A stretch of 64,000 nt of DNA from Allobranchiibius huperziae (GCF_013410455.1 NZ_JACCFW010000001.1:1008929-1072928), one strand, 5' to 3'. Positions 46,515-54,945 are shown, numbered from the stretch's first letter. Notes: generated by a model from the letters alone, not told the origin. Numbers and translations are program-made.

Positions 46515-46823
46515 ATGTCCGTGGCCCCTCCCGAGCACGCCCTGCCGGACGTCGATCCGGACCTCGAGGCGGATCTGCGGGCCGGGCTCGACCGGCCCTG
46601 GGTGACCATCGTCTGGAACGACCCGGTCAACCTGATGTCCTACGTCTCCTGGGTCTTCCGGACGCACTTCGGGTATTCCGAGGCGAAGGCGAACCAGCTG
46701 ATGATCGCCGTGCACGAGGAGGGCCGGGCCGTGGTGTCCACCGGCCCCCGCGAGCAGATGGAGTCCGACACCGAGGCGATGCACACCTACGGCCTGTGGG
46801 CGACTCTGCAGAAGGACGAGTAG
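46515..46823 (+). CDS. clpS: ATP-dependent Clp protease adaptor ClpS
   Basis: ClpS delivers N-degron substrates to ClpC/ClpA. The 102-residue protein has a disordered N-terminus and the ClpS core [46 protein letters not shown], with the Asp-Pro hinge and His of the degron pocket. TACCCT lies exactly six bases before the ATG, so the mRNA is probably leaderless. The DUF2017 gene starts at the next base after the stop, as in many actinobacteria. Confidence 0.96.
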   Translation: MSVAPPEHALPDVDPDLEADLRAGLDRPWVTIVWNDPVNLMSYVSWVFRTHFGYSEAKANQLMIAVHEEGRAVVSTGPREQMESDTEAMHTYGLWATLQKDE

Positions 46824-47414
46824 ATGGCAGAGGCCTTCCGCCGCAAGGGCGCCCGGTACGTCGGCAAGTTCGATCAGGAGGAGCGCGAGGTCATCGTGTC
46901 GTTGCTCTCGCAGGTGCGCGAGCTGATCGCCCTGGACGAGGAACCGGCCACCGGCGACCCCATCCGCGACCTGCTCGACAGCCTGGGCCGTGAGCCCGCG
47001 TCGGCGCGCGAGGTCGACGCCCGCGACCCGGCGCTGCGCCGGCTGCTGCCGCAGGCGAGTCGGGACGACGACGCCCTGGCACAGGACTTCCGGGCGCTCG
47101 CCGAGCACGACATCCGCCGCGCCAAGGCCGCCAACCTGTCGACCGCGATTCACGCCCTCTCCTTCGAGGGCGGCTCGCGGGTCGAGCTGGACCAGCGTCA
47201 GGCGCAGGCCCTGATGATCGCCGTGGGCGACGTGCGGCTGATGCTGGGGGAGCGGCTCGACCTGCGGACGGACGAGGACGCCGAGCGGCTGCAGGAGGGG
47301 CTCGACCTCGGACGACACGGCACCGGCAACGACGGCGAGCGGCAACTGCTCGCGGCCTACTACGACTTCCTCACCTGGATGCAGGAGTCGCTGGCGCTCA
47401 CGCTCACGGGCTGA
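46824..47414 (+). CDS. DUF2017 family protein
   Basis: The 196-residue product belongs to DUF2017, an actinobacterial family almost always found directly after clpS. Visible features are EREVIVSLLSQVRELI, a central RRLLPQASRDDDALAQDFRALAEHDIRRAKAANL and a helical C-terminus (DFLTWMQESLALTL). No motif indicates an activity. The gene begins immediately after the clpS stop codon (TAG then ATG), so co-translation is likely. A role with ClpS in protein turnover is inference from context only. Confidence 0.9.
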   Translation: MAEAFRRKGARYVGKFDQEEREVIVSLLSQVRELIALDEEPATGDPIRDLLDSLGREPASAREVDARDPALRRLLPQASRDDDALAQDFRALAEHDIRRAKAANLSTAIHALSFEGGSRVELDQRQAQALMIAVGDVRLMLGERLDLRTDEDAERLQEGLDLGRHGTGNDGERQLLAAYYDFLTWMQESLALTLTG

Positions 47415-47453
47415 GGACCACCGCGTGCGGCGCTACTAGGATCGGTGGCCACC

Positions 47454-48977
47454 ATGACTGCCACTACCCCCTCGTCCCCCGTCCGGCTGCGCGTCGCGCC
47501 CTCACCGACCGGGGATCCGCACGTCGGCACGGCGTACATGGCGATGTTCGACCTCGCCTTCGCCCGTCAGCAGGGCGGGAAGTTCATCCTGCGGGTCGAG
47601 GACACCGACCGCGCGCGCTTCCAGGAGGACAGCGAGCAGCAGCTCTACGACACCCTGCACTGGCTCGGTCTCACCTGGGACGAGGGGCCGGACATCGGCG
47701 GCCCGTACGCGCCCTACCGGCAGTCCGAGCGCCTGGAGACCTACCGCCCGTACGCCGAGCAGCTGCTGGCCGACGGGCACGCCTACCTGTGCTGGTGCTC
47801 GCCGGAGCGGCTGACCGCCATGCGGGAGATGCAGCAGAAGACCAAGCAGCCCACCGGCTACGACCGGATGTGCCACGGCAAGACCCGCGAGGAGCGCGCG
47901 CAGCTGCCCGGCTTCACCGAGACTCCCGTCGTGCGGATGTTCATCCCGGACGACGTCCAACTTTCCTGGGACGACCTGGTGATGGGGCACACGAGTGCGC
48001 CGCGTCCGGACGACCAGGTGATCGTCAAGGCCGACGGTTTCCCGACCTACCACCTCGCCGTCGTGGTCGACGACCACGAGATGGGCATCAGCCACGTCGT
48101 CCGCGGCCAGGAGTGGATCTCCAGCACCCCCAAGCACCTGCTGCTCTACACGTGGCTCGGGCTCACGCCGCCGGCGTTCGCTCACATGCCGCTGCTGCGC
48201 GATGAGAAGAAGGCCAAGATCTCCAAGCGCAAGAGCCCGTGGGCGAAGCTCACATGGTTCCGCGACGAGGGCTACCTGCCCGAGGCTCTGGTCAACTTCC
48301 TTGCGCTGCTGGGCTACCCGCCGATCCTGGAGGCCGACGGCACCGAGCGCGAGGTCTTCAGCTTCCAGGAGTTCTCCGACGGTTTCGCGTGGTCGAAGAT
48401 CAACAAGGCGGGTTCGGTCTTCAACCTGGAGAAGCTGAACTGGCTGAACGGCCACTACCTGCGTGAGCTGGGCACCGACGACTTCGCCGCTCGGCTGCTG
48501 CCCTTCCTGCAGCGCGACGGGGTGCTTTCCGGCAGCCCGACGCTGCCCGAGCTCGGCCGGCTGCAGCGCGTGGCCGAGCTGGTGCAGACCCGCATCGTGC
48601 TGCTGAAGGACGCCACCCCGCTCGTGGCGCCGTTCTACGTTGCCGACGACGACCTGCCGATCGCGGACGACGCCCGCGCCCAGCTCAAGGAGGGTGCGGC
48701 CGAGGTCCTGGACGCTGCCGTCGCCGCGCTGGAGCCGATCAGCGGCTCGGTGGGCCTGCCCGACGGCAGCGGCGTCGAGTGGACCCACGACCGCATCGAG
48801 GCGGCTCTGCGGGCGGCCATCGTCGAGGGGCTGGGGGTCAAGCCGAAGCTCGCCTTCGGGCCGCTGCGTACGGCGATCTCCGGCCAGCGCATCTCCCCGC
48901 CGCTCTTCGAGTCGATGGAGATCCTCGGCAAGGCCTCGGTGCTCGCCCGGCTGAAGCGCCTGCGCGCTTCGCTCTGA
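47454..48977 (+). CDS. gltX: Glutamyl-tRNA synthetase
   Basis: GltX charges tRNA-Glu. The 507-residue product shows the class I HIGH-type motif in APSPTGDPHVGTA and the KMSKS-type motif KISKRK near residue 255, with the C-terminal anticodon-binding helices. The N-terminal FDLAFARQQGGKFILRVEDTDRARF is diagnostic. The gene lies just before tRNA-Gln(CUG) and tRNA-Glu(CUC), so the enzyme and a substrate are neighbours. Actinobacteria generally lack GlnRS, so this enzyme probably also mischarges tRNA-Gln for GatCAB (family knowledge). GTG 47445 is an alternative start. Confidence 0.97.
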   Translation: MTATTPSSPVRLRVAPSPTGDPHVGTAYMAMFDLAFARQQGGKFILRVEDTDRARFQEDSEQQLYDTLHWLGLTWDEGPDIGGPYAPYRQSERLETYRPYAEQLLADGHAYLCWCSPERLTAMREMQQKTKQPTGYDRMCHGKTREERAQLPGFTETPVVRMFIPDDVQLSWDDLVMGHTSAPRPDDQVIVKADGFPTYHLAVVVDDHEMGISHVVRGQEWISSTPKHLLLYTWLGLTPPAFAHMPLLRDEKKAKISKRKSPWAKLTWFRDEGYLPEALVNFLALLGYPPILEADGTEREVFSFQEFSDGFAWSKINKAGSVFNLEKLNWLNGHYLRELGTDDFAARLLPFLQRDGVLSGSPTLPELGRLQRVAELVQTRIVLLKDATPLVAPFYVADDDLPIADDARAQLKEGAAEVLDAAVAALEPISGSVGLPDGSGVEWTHDRIEAALRAAIVEGLGVKPKLAFGPLRTAISGQRISPPLFESMEILGKASVLARLKRLRASL

Positions 48978-49003
48978 GCTCCGGGCGGGCCTACGCTGCC
49001 CGG

Positions 49004-49408
49004 GTGGGAGATGCATCACACCGGACGGCGAGCGGATCCTTCGAGATCACGATGACGCCGGGGGAGGGCGACGACACCCCGGGCGTCGGCCGGTGGACGT
49101 TCGAGAAGACCTTCGCAGGCGACCTGGCGGGCACCTCGCGCGGTCAGATGCTCGGTGCGGGCGACCCGGCGACCGGGTGCGCCGGGTACGTCGTGATCGA
49201 GATGGTGCGCGCGCGCCTGGGCGGCCTGCAGGGCGGATTCGCGCTGCAGCACTTCGGGATCATGGATGCCGGCGACCTGCGCCAGCAGATCGAGATCGTC
49301 CCCGGCACGGGCCTGGACGATCTGGTCGGCATCGCGGGCACCCTCACGATCACCCAGGACGACGCCGGTCGGCACCGCTACGAACTGACGTACGCGCTGC
49401 CCGAGTGA
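49004..49408 (+). CDS. DUF3224 family protein
   Basis: The 134-residue protein fits DUF3224: ASGSFEITMTPGEGDDTPGVGRWTFEKTFAGDLAGTSRGQML, then YVVIEMVRARLGGLQGGFALQHFGIMD, and IVPGTGLDDLVGIAGTLTITQ. This is a small beta-barrel family related in fold to the allene oxide cyclase-like proteins; its biochemical role is unknown. TACGCT lies exactly six bases before the GTG start at 49004. The in-frame open extension upstream overlaps gltX and is not coding. Confidence 0.85.
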   Translation: MGDASHRTASGSFEITMTPGEGDDTPGVGRWTFEKTFAGDLAGTSRGQMLGAGDPATGCAGYVVIEMVRARLGGLQGGFALQHFGIMDAGDLRQQIEIVPGTGLDDLVGIAGTLTITQDDAGRHRYELTYALPE

Positions 49409-49537
49409 GCCGTCGCGAGGCCGTGGGGCCTGCGCTGGAACCTTCTCGATTTGGGTCGAGATGCCCCAGGCAGTAAGGTTTCTCCTCGGTTCACGTACAC
49501 GGCAGGTCCTCGGACTCTGGCGGGCGTGATACCCCCA

Positions 49538-49609
49538 TGGGGTATGGTGTAATTGGCAGCACGACTGGTTCTGGTCCAGTTAGTCTAGGTTCGAGTCCTG
49601 GTACCCCAG
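49538..49609 (+). tRNA. tRNA-Gln(CTG)
   Basis: The 72-base cloverleaf has acceptor arms TGGGGTA and TACCCCA, discriminator G, a D-arm with AATTGGCAGCA, an anticodon stem ACTGG/CCAGT with loop TTCTGGT (anticodon CTG) and a T-arm GGTTCGAGTCC. CCA is not encoded. It lies one base before tRNA-Glu, presumably on one transcript. Confidence 0.97.
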
Positions 49610-49610
49610 C

Positions 49611-49683
49611 GGCCCCGTTGTGTAGCGGCCTAGCACGCCGCCCTCTCAAGGCGGTAGCGCGGGTTCGAATCCCGTCGGGGCTA
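49611..49683 (+). tRNA. tRNA-Glu(CTC)
   Basis: The 73-base cloverleaf has acceptor arms GGCCCCG and CGGGGCT with a G-U first pair, discriminator A, anticodon stem CCGCC/GGCGG with loop CTCTCAA (anticodon CTC) and T-arm GGTTCGAATCC. CCA is not encoded. It is the last gene before the accessory block at 49755-51897. Confidence 0.97.
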
Positions 49684-49694
49684 CGTAAGTAGCG

Positions 49695-49732
49695 AGAAGA
49701 GCGGTTCCCAGCATGCTGGGGGCCGCTCTTCT
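49695..49732. terminator. Hairpin after the tRNA pair
   Basis: Perfect arms AGAAGAGCGG and CCGCTCTTCT enclose a further inverted repeat CCCAGCATGCTGGG, making a long hairpin just past tRNA-Glu. It lies between the tRNAs and the convergent MarR gene, so it can serve both directions. Confidence 0.75.
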
Positions 49733-49754
49733 GCCGTCCGGGGTCACCGCGCGG

Positions 49755-50198
49755 TCACCATGCGGGCCGCAGGCCTCCCGGTTCGGCCACCGCTCGAACC
49801 GCAGTCGCGAATCCGGCATACGCCTCGGGCGACAGAGCGTCGCGCCAGCCCGCCACCACCTGCGCGGCGGACTCCTCGGCCGCCCGCGTGCACGCGCGCC
49901 CGCGCGCTGTCAGCCGCAGCAACTGCGAGCGTCCATCGGCCGGATCCGCATGCCGGCTCACGTACCCGGCGCCCACCAGGTGCTCGACGAGCTGCGCGGC
50001 CGCCTGTTTGGAGATGTTGAGAGCAGCGGCGATGCCGGCCTGGTTCGTGGGGGTTCGCGAGAGGGTCGCGAACGCGAATCCGTGCGCCGGTCGTACGTCG
50101 TCGAACCCCCGCGCTGCGAGCCCCTCCTGGATGCCGTCCACCAGCTGCGTGGTGATGCGCAGAGTCGCTGTGGCGATCTCCCAGTCTGTGGTCGTCAT
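49755..50198 (-). CDS. MarR-family regulator
   Basis: The 147-residue protein has a MarR winged-helix fold: LSRTPTNQAGIAAALNISKQAAAQLVEHLVGAGYVSRHADPADGRSQLLRLTARGRACTRA, with the wing residues D-P-x-D-x-R-S. MarR proteins sense small phenolic or oxidising ligands. It is divergent from a cupin gene, and a long inverted repeat with overlapping promoters fills the gap. Control of the cupin and of itself is the simplest reading. It is part of the insert beside tRNA-Glu. Confidence 0.9.
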   Translation of the reverse strand: MTTTDWEIATATLRITTQLVDGIQEGLAARGFDDVRPAHGFAFATLSRTPTNQAGIAAALNISKQAAAQLVEHLVGAGYVSRHADPADGRSQLLRLTARGRACTRAAEESAAQVVAGWRDALSPEAYAGFATAVRAVAEPGGLRPAW

Positions 50199-50219
50199 GA
50201 GCAGAGGATGGCATAGAAG

Positions 50220-50269
50220 ACAAGTGGCTTGACTAATTGGGTGAGAGATCAGATAGTCAACTCACTTGT
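50220..50269. promoter_or_regulatory. Overlapping face-to-face promoters inside a long inverted repeat
   Basis: Arms at 50220-50235 and 50254-50269 match at 14 of 16 positions. Rightward for the cupin gene, TTGACT (50229-50234) and GATAGT (50252-50257) are 17 bases apart. Leftward for the MarR gene, TTGACT (50255-50260 complement) and ATTAGT (50232-50237 complement) are also 17 apart. Each -35 overlaps the other promoter's -10, and each arm contains a CAAG-N3-CTTG-like half-site. One MarR dimer per arm could repress both genes. Confidence 0.75.
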
Positions 50270-50291
50270 CTTTTCTCTCCGAGGAGCGCCG

Positions 50292-50663
50292 ATGCCCACC
50301 TTCACCCCCGCCGACGCAGACGTTCACAGCGTGCACGGCAGTACCTTCAGCTCGTTCGTCCGCACGGACTCGGGCAGCGCCGACCTGTGCGCGTGGAAGC
50401 TCGACGTGCCGCCGGGTCTGACCGGCGTCGCCCACCGGCCGAGCAACGAGGAGGTCATCCTGGTGCTGGCCGGACAGCTGATCGTCACTCTCGATGGCGA
50501 ATCGTCCACGCTGCAAACGGGTTCGGTGGCCCTCGTGCCCGCCGGCTCGACGTTGCGCGTCGACACCGGCCCGGTCGGCGCCACGGCGTGGGTCACGACG
50601 ACCGCCGGACTCCACGCGACGCTGCCGGACGGGTCGAGCATGGCGCCTCCGTGGGCGCAGTGA
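50292..50663 (+). CDS. Small cupin-fold protein
   Basis: The 123-residue product is one cupin barrel: WKLDVPPGLTGVAHRPSNEEVILVLAGQLIVTLDGESSTLQTGSVALVPAGSTLRVDTGP. The metal motif 1 is incomplete (AHRPSNEEV keeps one His and the Glu) and motif 2 lacks the usual His, so it may not bind metal. GAGGAG lies upstream of ATG 50292. The family is often a small-molecule sensor, isomerase or dioxygenase; no substrate can be proposed. MarR control is likely from the shared promoter region. Confidence 0.82.
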   Translation: MPTFTPADADVHSVHGSTFSSFVRTDSGSADLCAWKLDVPPGLTGVAHRPSNEEVILVLAGQLIVTLDGESSTLQTGSVALVPAGSTLRVDTGPVGATAWVTTTAGLHATLPDGSSMAPPWAQ

Positions 50664-50675
50664 GCGGCGACGGCC

Positions 50676-51311
50676 TCAGGTGGACGCCGCGCCGAGCGAT
50701 GTGACGGCCTCGTGCTGCTGGGCCAGGCGGCGCAGGGTCGCCAACACCGGATCGATGAGGGCCGTGCCGACGACGACCTGACGCAGCGCGCCGACCGGGT
50801 CGTTCGGCACCGTGGCCAGGTCGGCCCGGGCGGCGAGCCGTGCGGCCTCGGCCCATTGCGACAAGGTGTCCGGCAGTCGTCGTACGCCGCTGCCGTCCGC
50901 GGCCCGCAGTTGTGCGGCGAGGCGGGGGATGAGCGGGCTGTGCGGGTCGACCTGCCAGCCGAGTTCCGCCAGCAGCTCCTGCACCTGCTGGATCCAGGTA
51001 TCGGTCGTGTCGTCGGTGCGCTGGTCCGATGCGCCGGGAGGGTTCGACGCGAGCTGCACCTCGCCGAGGAACTCCGTCCAGTCCGCGGGGCGCTGCTCCA
51101 ACACCGCGAGGACCGCCCGAACCGCTGACAGGTCCAGTCCCGCGGACTCGGTCAGTGCCCTCACGAGGCGCGTGCGCTCGACGTGCGACTCGTCGTAACT
51201 GGCCTGGGTGCGATTCAGCGGCTGCCCGGGATGCAGCAGACCGTCGCGCAGGTAGAACTTCAGCGTCGGGACCGGGACGTCGGTCCGTCGGGCGAGTTCG
51301 GAGATCTTCAT
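50676..51311 (-). CDS. MerR-family regulator
   Basis: The 211-residue protein has an N-terminal MerR DNA-binding domain: MKISELARRTDVPVPTLKFYLRDGLLHPGQPLNRTQASYDESHVERTRLVRAL. The long C-terminal region (about 100-211) has no recognised ligand motif or metal-binding Cys cluster. It is divergent from the DUF4188 gene, and the shared promoter has the 19-base spacer typical of MerR-activated promoters. Control of the DUF4188 gene is the obvious inference. The effector is unknown. Confidence 0.9.
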   Translation of the reverse strand: MKISELARRTDVPVPTLKFYLRDGLLHPGQPLNRTQASYDESHVERTRLVRALTESAGLDLSAVRAVLAVLEQRPADWTEFLGEVQLASNPPGASDQRTDDTTDTWIQQVQELLAELGWQVDPHSPLIPRLAAQLRAADGSGVRRLPDTLSQWAEAARLAARADLATVPNDPVGALRQVVVGTALIDPVLATLRRLAQQHEAVTSLGAAST

Positions 51312-51321
51312 GCCACCCTCC

Positions 51322-51369
51322 TTGACATTGGATAGTACCAGTCTCCAATATTGGTGAGTCGCACTATCC
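51322..51369 (+). promoter_or_regulatory. MerR-type promoter with 19-base spacer
   Basis: TTGACA (51322-51327) and AATATT (51347-51352) are separated by 19 bases, two more than usual. A dyad (TTGGATAGT ... with partner in 51340-51348, seven of ten arm positions matching) fills the spacer. This is the classic structure bent and activated by MerR proteins. A further GGATAGT/ACTATCC pair (51330-51336 and 51363-51369) may extend the site. Confidence 0.7.
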
Positions 51370-51390
51370 AGTAACTCTCGAGGAGCAGGT

Positions 51391-51897
51391 ATGGCACCTC
51401 AGTTGACCACCCACGAACACGACGGCGATATCGCGGTCTTCCTCATCGGCATGCGGATCAACAAGATCCACCGCCCGGACGCCTGGCTCCCGGTGGTGAG
51501 GGCCATGCCGAGGATGCTCACCGAGCTCTACGCCAACAAGGCGCGCGCCGAGGCCGGGCAGGAGGAGTGGCTCGGCTTCTACGACGCGCGCACGCAGGCC
51601 GGGGTGCGCGGTCCGACGGTCGTGCAGTACTGGCGCAGCGTGGCGGACATCTACGCCTACGCGGGCGCGGAGTCGATGGCGCACCGCCCGGCCTGGAAGG
51701 CGTACTACGCCCGGGCGCGCTCCGCGGAGGGTGCGGTCGGTATCTGGCACGAGACGTTCGCGGTCCCGGCAGGCTCGCACGAGAGTCTCTACGGCGACAT
51801 GCCGCCGTACGGGCTGGCGCGCGCCACCGGCGTCGTGCCCGCCTCTCGCAAGGGGCGCACCGCGAAGGAGCGGCTGGCCGCGTCCCTCGCGCGCTGA
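51391..51897 (+). CDS. DUF4188 family protein (monooxygenase-like)
   Basis: The 168-residue product matches DUF4188: DIAVFLIGMRINKIHRPDAWLPVVRAMPRMLTELYAN, VVQYWRSVADIYAYA, WKAYYARARSAEGAVGIWHETFAVPAG and YGDMPPYGLARATG. The fold is a dimeric alpha/beta barrel of the heme-oxygenase/monooxygenase-like class; the substrate is unknown. AGGAGCAGGT precedes the ATG. It stops one base before the convergent IclR gene's stop. The MerR-type promoter upstream suggests inducible expression. Confidence 0.82.
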   Translation: MAPQLTTHEHDGDIAVFLIGMRINKIHRPDAWLPVVRAMPRMLTELYANKARAEAGQEEWLGFYDARTQAGVRGPTVVQYWRSVADIYAYAGAESMAHRPAWKAYYARARSAEGAVGIWHETFAVPAGSHESLYGDMPPYGLARATGVVPASRKGRTAKERLAASLAR

Positions 51898-52653
51898 TCA
51901 GGCGGGTTGCTCGGTGCGCCGGGCGCCACCCTGCTGGGCGTGCGCCCGCGCGAGCACCTCGGTGAGCTTGTTGGCACCGGCCACCACCGTGGCGGCGTGC
52001 AGGCGCCCCGGCTGGCGGGACACCCGCTCGATGGGGCCGGAGATCGACACCGCCGCGATGACGCGTCCGGAGGGACTGCGCACCGGCGCGGACACCGACG
52101 CCACTCCCTGCTCGCGCTCGCCCACGCTCTGGGACCAGCCGCGCCGGCGTACGGCGGACAGCATGGTGGCCGTGAAGCGCGCGCCCTGCAGGCCGCGGTG
52201 CAACCGGTCCGGCTCCTCCCAGGCGAGCAGCACCTGCGCGGCCGAGCCCGCGTGCATGGACAGCGTCGACCCCACGGGGATGGAGTCGCGCAGCCCGACC
52301 GGCCGGTCCGCGGCCGCGACGCAGATGCGCTGGTCGCCCTGGCGGCGGAAGAGCTGGGCGCTCTCGCTCGTGTGGTCGCGGAGCGCACCGAGCACGGGGC
52401 CGGCGGCTGCCAGCAGCCGGTCCTCGCCGGCCGCCGAGGCGAGCTCGCCGAGGCGCGGACCGAGCACGAAACGGCCCTGCAGGTCGCGGGTGACCAGCCG
52501 ATGATGTTCGAGCGCGACCGCGAGGCGGTGCGCCGTAGGCCGGGCGAGCCCGGTGTGTGCCACGAGCTGCGCGAGGGTGCAGGGCCCGGCCTCGAGGGCC
52601 GCGAGCACGATCGCCGCCTTGTCCAGAACGCCGACGCCGCTAGAGTCGTCCAT
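51898..52653 (-). CDS. ndgR: IclR-family regulator of leucine genes (NdgR-like)
   Basis: The 251-residue protein has the IclR winged helix (GVGVLDKAAIVLAALEAGPCTLAQLVAHTGLARPTAHRLAVALEHHRLV) and the C-terminal effector domain (GLRDSIPVGSTLSMHAGSAAQVLLAW). In actinobacteria the IclR gene divergent from leuCD is NdgR/LtbR, a repressor-type regulator of branched-chain amino acid biosynthesis. ATG 52653 is supported by CAATAT six bases upstream. GAGACGC repeats in the intergenic region are candidate binding sites. The orthology is inferred from synteny and family. Confidence 0.88.
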   Translation of the reverse strand: MDDSSGVGVLDKAAIVLAALEAGPCTLAQLVAHTGLARPTAHRLAVALEHHRLVTRDLQGRFVLGPRLGELASAAGEDRLLAAAGPVLGALRDHTSESAQLFRRQGDQRICVAAADRPVGLRDSIPVGSTLSMHAGSAAQVLLAWEEPDRLHRGLQGARFTATMLSAVRRRGWSQSVGEREQGVASVSAPVRSPSGRVIAAVSISGPIERVSRQPGRLHAATVVAGANKLTEVLARAHAQQGGARRTEQPA

Positions 52654-52665
52654 GCACTGATATTG

Positions 52666-52716
52666 GCGTCTCAGCAAGCGAGACGCAAGCTCGCCGCACC
52701 AGAGGTGGCGAGACGC
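52666..52716. promoter_or_regulatory. GAGACGC repeats between ndgR and leuC
   Basis: GCGTCTC (52666-52672) and GAGACGC (52680-52686) form a perfect seven-base inverted repeat with a seven-base spacer. A third GAGACGC follows at 52710-52716. The cluster lies in the 100-base divergent gap and is a good candidate NdgR/LtbR operator controlling both directions. No published consensus is assumed. Confidence 0.6.
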
Positions 52717-52753
52717 TGCTCACATCGCAGCAGTACGAACGAGGGAGGACGCC

Positions 52754-54160
52754 GTGGGAGACACCCTGGCCGAGAAGGTATGGCAGCAGCACGTCGTGCG
52801 CAGCGCGCAGGGCGAACCGGACCTGCTCTACATCGATCTGCACCTCCTGCACGAGGTGACCAGCCCGCAGGCCTTCGACGGCCTCCGGCTCGAGGGCCGA
52901 GGGGTACGGCGTGCCGACCTCACCGTCGCGACCGAGGACCACAACGTCCCCACCACGCCCGGACCCATCGTGGACCCGGTCAGCCTCACCCAGGTGCAGA
53001 CGCTGCGGCGCAACTGCGAGGAGTTCGGGGTACGCCTCTTCCCGATGGGCGACGCCGAGCAGGGGATCGTGCACATCATCGGCCCGCAGCTGGGCCTGAC
53101 CCAGCCGGGCATGACGATCGTGTGCGGCGACAGCCACACGTCGACGCACGGGGCGTTCGGTGCGCTCGCGTTCGGGATCGGCACCAGCGAGGTCGAGCAC
53201 GTGCTCGCCACCCAGACGTTGCCGCTGAAGCCGTTCCGCACGATGGCGATCAACGTCGAGGGCACGCTGCGGCCCGGGGTGACCGCGAAGGACATCATCC
53301 TGGCGGTCATCGCCAAGATCGGCACCGGCGGTGGCCAGGGCTACGTCCTGGAGTACCGCGGGTCGGCCATCCGCGCGCTCTCGATGGAAGCCCGGATGAC
53401 CATCTGCAACATGTCGATCGAGGCCGGCGCGCGCGCCGGCATGATCGCCCCCGATCAGACCACCTTCGACTACCTGCAGGGGCGCGACTACGCACCGCAG
53501 GGCGCCGACTGGGACGACGCCGTCGCCGCCTGGCGTGGGCTGGTCACCGACTACGACGCCACGTTCGACGCCGTGGTCGATCTGGACGCGGACGAACTGG
53601 CACCGTTCGTCACCTGGGGCACCAACCCCGGGCAGGGGCTGCCGCTGTCGGCCGCCGTGCCGGACCCCGAGCAGATCCCCGACGAAGGCGACCGCGTGGC
53701 CGCCGAGCGGGCGCTGGAGTACATGGGTCTCACGCCCGGCACCGCGCTACGCGACATCGAGGTGCAGACGGTCTTCCTCGGCTCGTGCACCAACGGCCGG
53801 ATCGAGGATCTGCGCGCCGCCGCCGATGTCATCAAGGGACGTCGAGTCGCCGACGGGGTGCGGATGCTCGTCGTGCCCGGTTCGGCGAGAGTGCGCCTGC
53901 AGGCCGAATCCGAAGGACTGGACAAGGTGTTCGTCGACGCCGGCGCCGAGTGGCGGCTCGCCGGCTGCTCGATGTGCCTCGGCATGAACCCCGACCAGCT
54001 CACCGTCGGCGAGCGCGCGGCCTCCACCTCGAACCGCAACTTCGAGGGCCGGCAGGGCAAGGGCGGGCGCACCCATCTGGTGAGCCCGCTGGTGGCCGCC
54101 GCGACCGCCGTACGCGGCACGCTGTCCAGCCCTGCCGACCTGACCACCGCCTCCGTCTGA
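52754..54160 (+). CDS. leuC: 3-isopropylmalate dehydratase large subunit
   Basis: LeuC with LeuD isomerises 2-isopropylmalate to 3-isopropylmalate. The 468-residue subunit has the aconitase-family motifs [18 protein letters not shown]-type [42 protein letters not shown] and the three [4Fe-4S] cysteines Cys345 (CTNGR), Cys405 and Cys408 (CSMC). GAGGGAGG precedes GTG 52754. It lies 13 bases before leuD in one operon, divergent from the IclR gene. Confidence 0.97.
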   Translation: MGDTLAEKVWQQHVVRSAQGEPDLLYIDLHLLHEVTSPQAFDGLRLEGRGVRRADLTVATEDHNVPTTPGPIVDPVSLTQVQTLRRNCEEFGVRLFPMGDAEQGIVHIIGPQLGLTQPGMTIVCGDSHTSTHGAFGALAFGIGTSEVEHVLATQTLPLKPFRTMAINVEGTLRPGVTAKDIILAVIAKIGTGGGQGYVLEYRGSAIRALSMEARMTICNMSIEAGARAGMIAPDQTTFDYLQGRDYAPQGADWDDAVAAWRGLVTDYDATFDAVVDLDADELAPFVTWGTNPGQGLPLSAAVPDPEQIPDEGDRVAAERALEYMGLTPGTALRDIEVQTVFLGSCTNGRIEDLRAAADVIKGRRVADGVRMLVVPGSARVRLQAESEGLDKVFVDAGAEWRLAGCSMCLGMNPDQLTVGERAASTSNRNFEGRQGKGGRTHLVSPLVAAATAVRGTLSSPADLTTASV

Positions 54161-54173
54161 GAAGGGTTCCGTC

Positions 54174-54770
54174 ATGGATGCATTCGTGCGACACACCGGC
54201 ATCGGTGTCCCGCTGCGCCGCAGCAACGTCGACACCGACCAGATCATCCCCGCGGTCTACCTGAAGCGGGTCACACGCACCGGCTTCGAGGACGGCCTCT
54301 TCTCCGCCTGGCGCGGCGACGACGCGTTCGTGCTCAACAACCCGGTGTACGCGCAGGGCTCGGTGCTCGTGGCCGGGCCGGACTTCGGCACGGGGTCCTC
54401 GCGCGAGCACGCGGTGTGGGCGCTGATGGACTACGGGTTCCGGGTGGTGCTCTCCTCACGGTTCGCGGACATCTTCCGCGGCAACTCCGGCAAGTCGGGT
54501 CTCCTGACCGCCCAGCTGCAGCAGCAGGACATCGAACTGATCTGGAAGCTGCTCGACAACGAGCCCGGGCTGCAGATCACGGTCGACCTGCAGGAACGCA
54601 CGGTGACGGTGCGTGAGCACGTCTTCGGCTTCGAGGTGGACGACTACATCCGCTGGCGTCTGCTCGAGGGGCTGGACGACATCAGCCTCACGTTGCGACA
54701 CGCTGACGCCGTCGACGAATTCGAGCGGCAGCGCCCTTCGTGGAAGCCGCGGGTCCAGTCCGCCGGTTGA
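54174..54770 (+). CDS. leuD: 3-isopropylmalate dehydratase small subunit
   Basis: The 198-residue swivel subunit of isopropylmalate isomerase. It begins [32 protein letters not shown] and contains [42 protein letters not shown], which are the substrate-binding conserved blocks. Length is normal. AGAAGGG lies shortly before the ATG, and the gene follows leuC by 13 bases, so the two subunits are made from one transcript. The 283-base gap after it carries the hup promoter. Confidence 0.97.
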   Translation: MDAFVRHTGIGVPLRRSNVDTDQIIPAVYLKRVTRTGFEDGLFSAWRGDDAFVLNNPVYAQGSVLVAGPDFGTGSSREHAVWALMDYGFRVVLSSRFADIFRGNSGKSGLLTAQLQQQDIELIWKLLDNEPGLQITVDLQERTVTVREHVFGFEVDDYIRWRLLEGLDDISLTLRHADAVDEFERQRPSWKPRVQSAG

Positions 54771-54945
54771 TTGCCCTGTCGCAAATCGCTGTTGCGTGAC
54801 GCGTGACTGAATTGCGCTGTGGTGCAGGTGTTTTCGCGTGCAAGTGGCCGCTCACGCCATGGGCCCGGCGAATCCCGCGAGCGGTGGCCGTGACTGCCGT
54901 TGCACCAATCCCGTTGCGAATCGGGCGGATTGAACCCAGAAACGC

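Noticed and set aside
49538-49690. Prophage or integrative element attachment site at tRNA-Glu
   Set aside because: No integrase and no second copy of the tRNA 3' end is visible in the window, so only the position is suggestive.
52907-53207. Small ORFs in the leuC region on the minus strand as a possible antisense regulator
   Set aside because: They overlap leuC, lack ribosome sites and look like shadows of the leuC frame.
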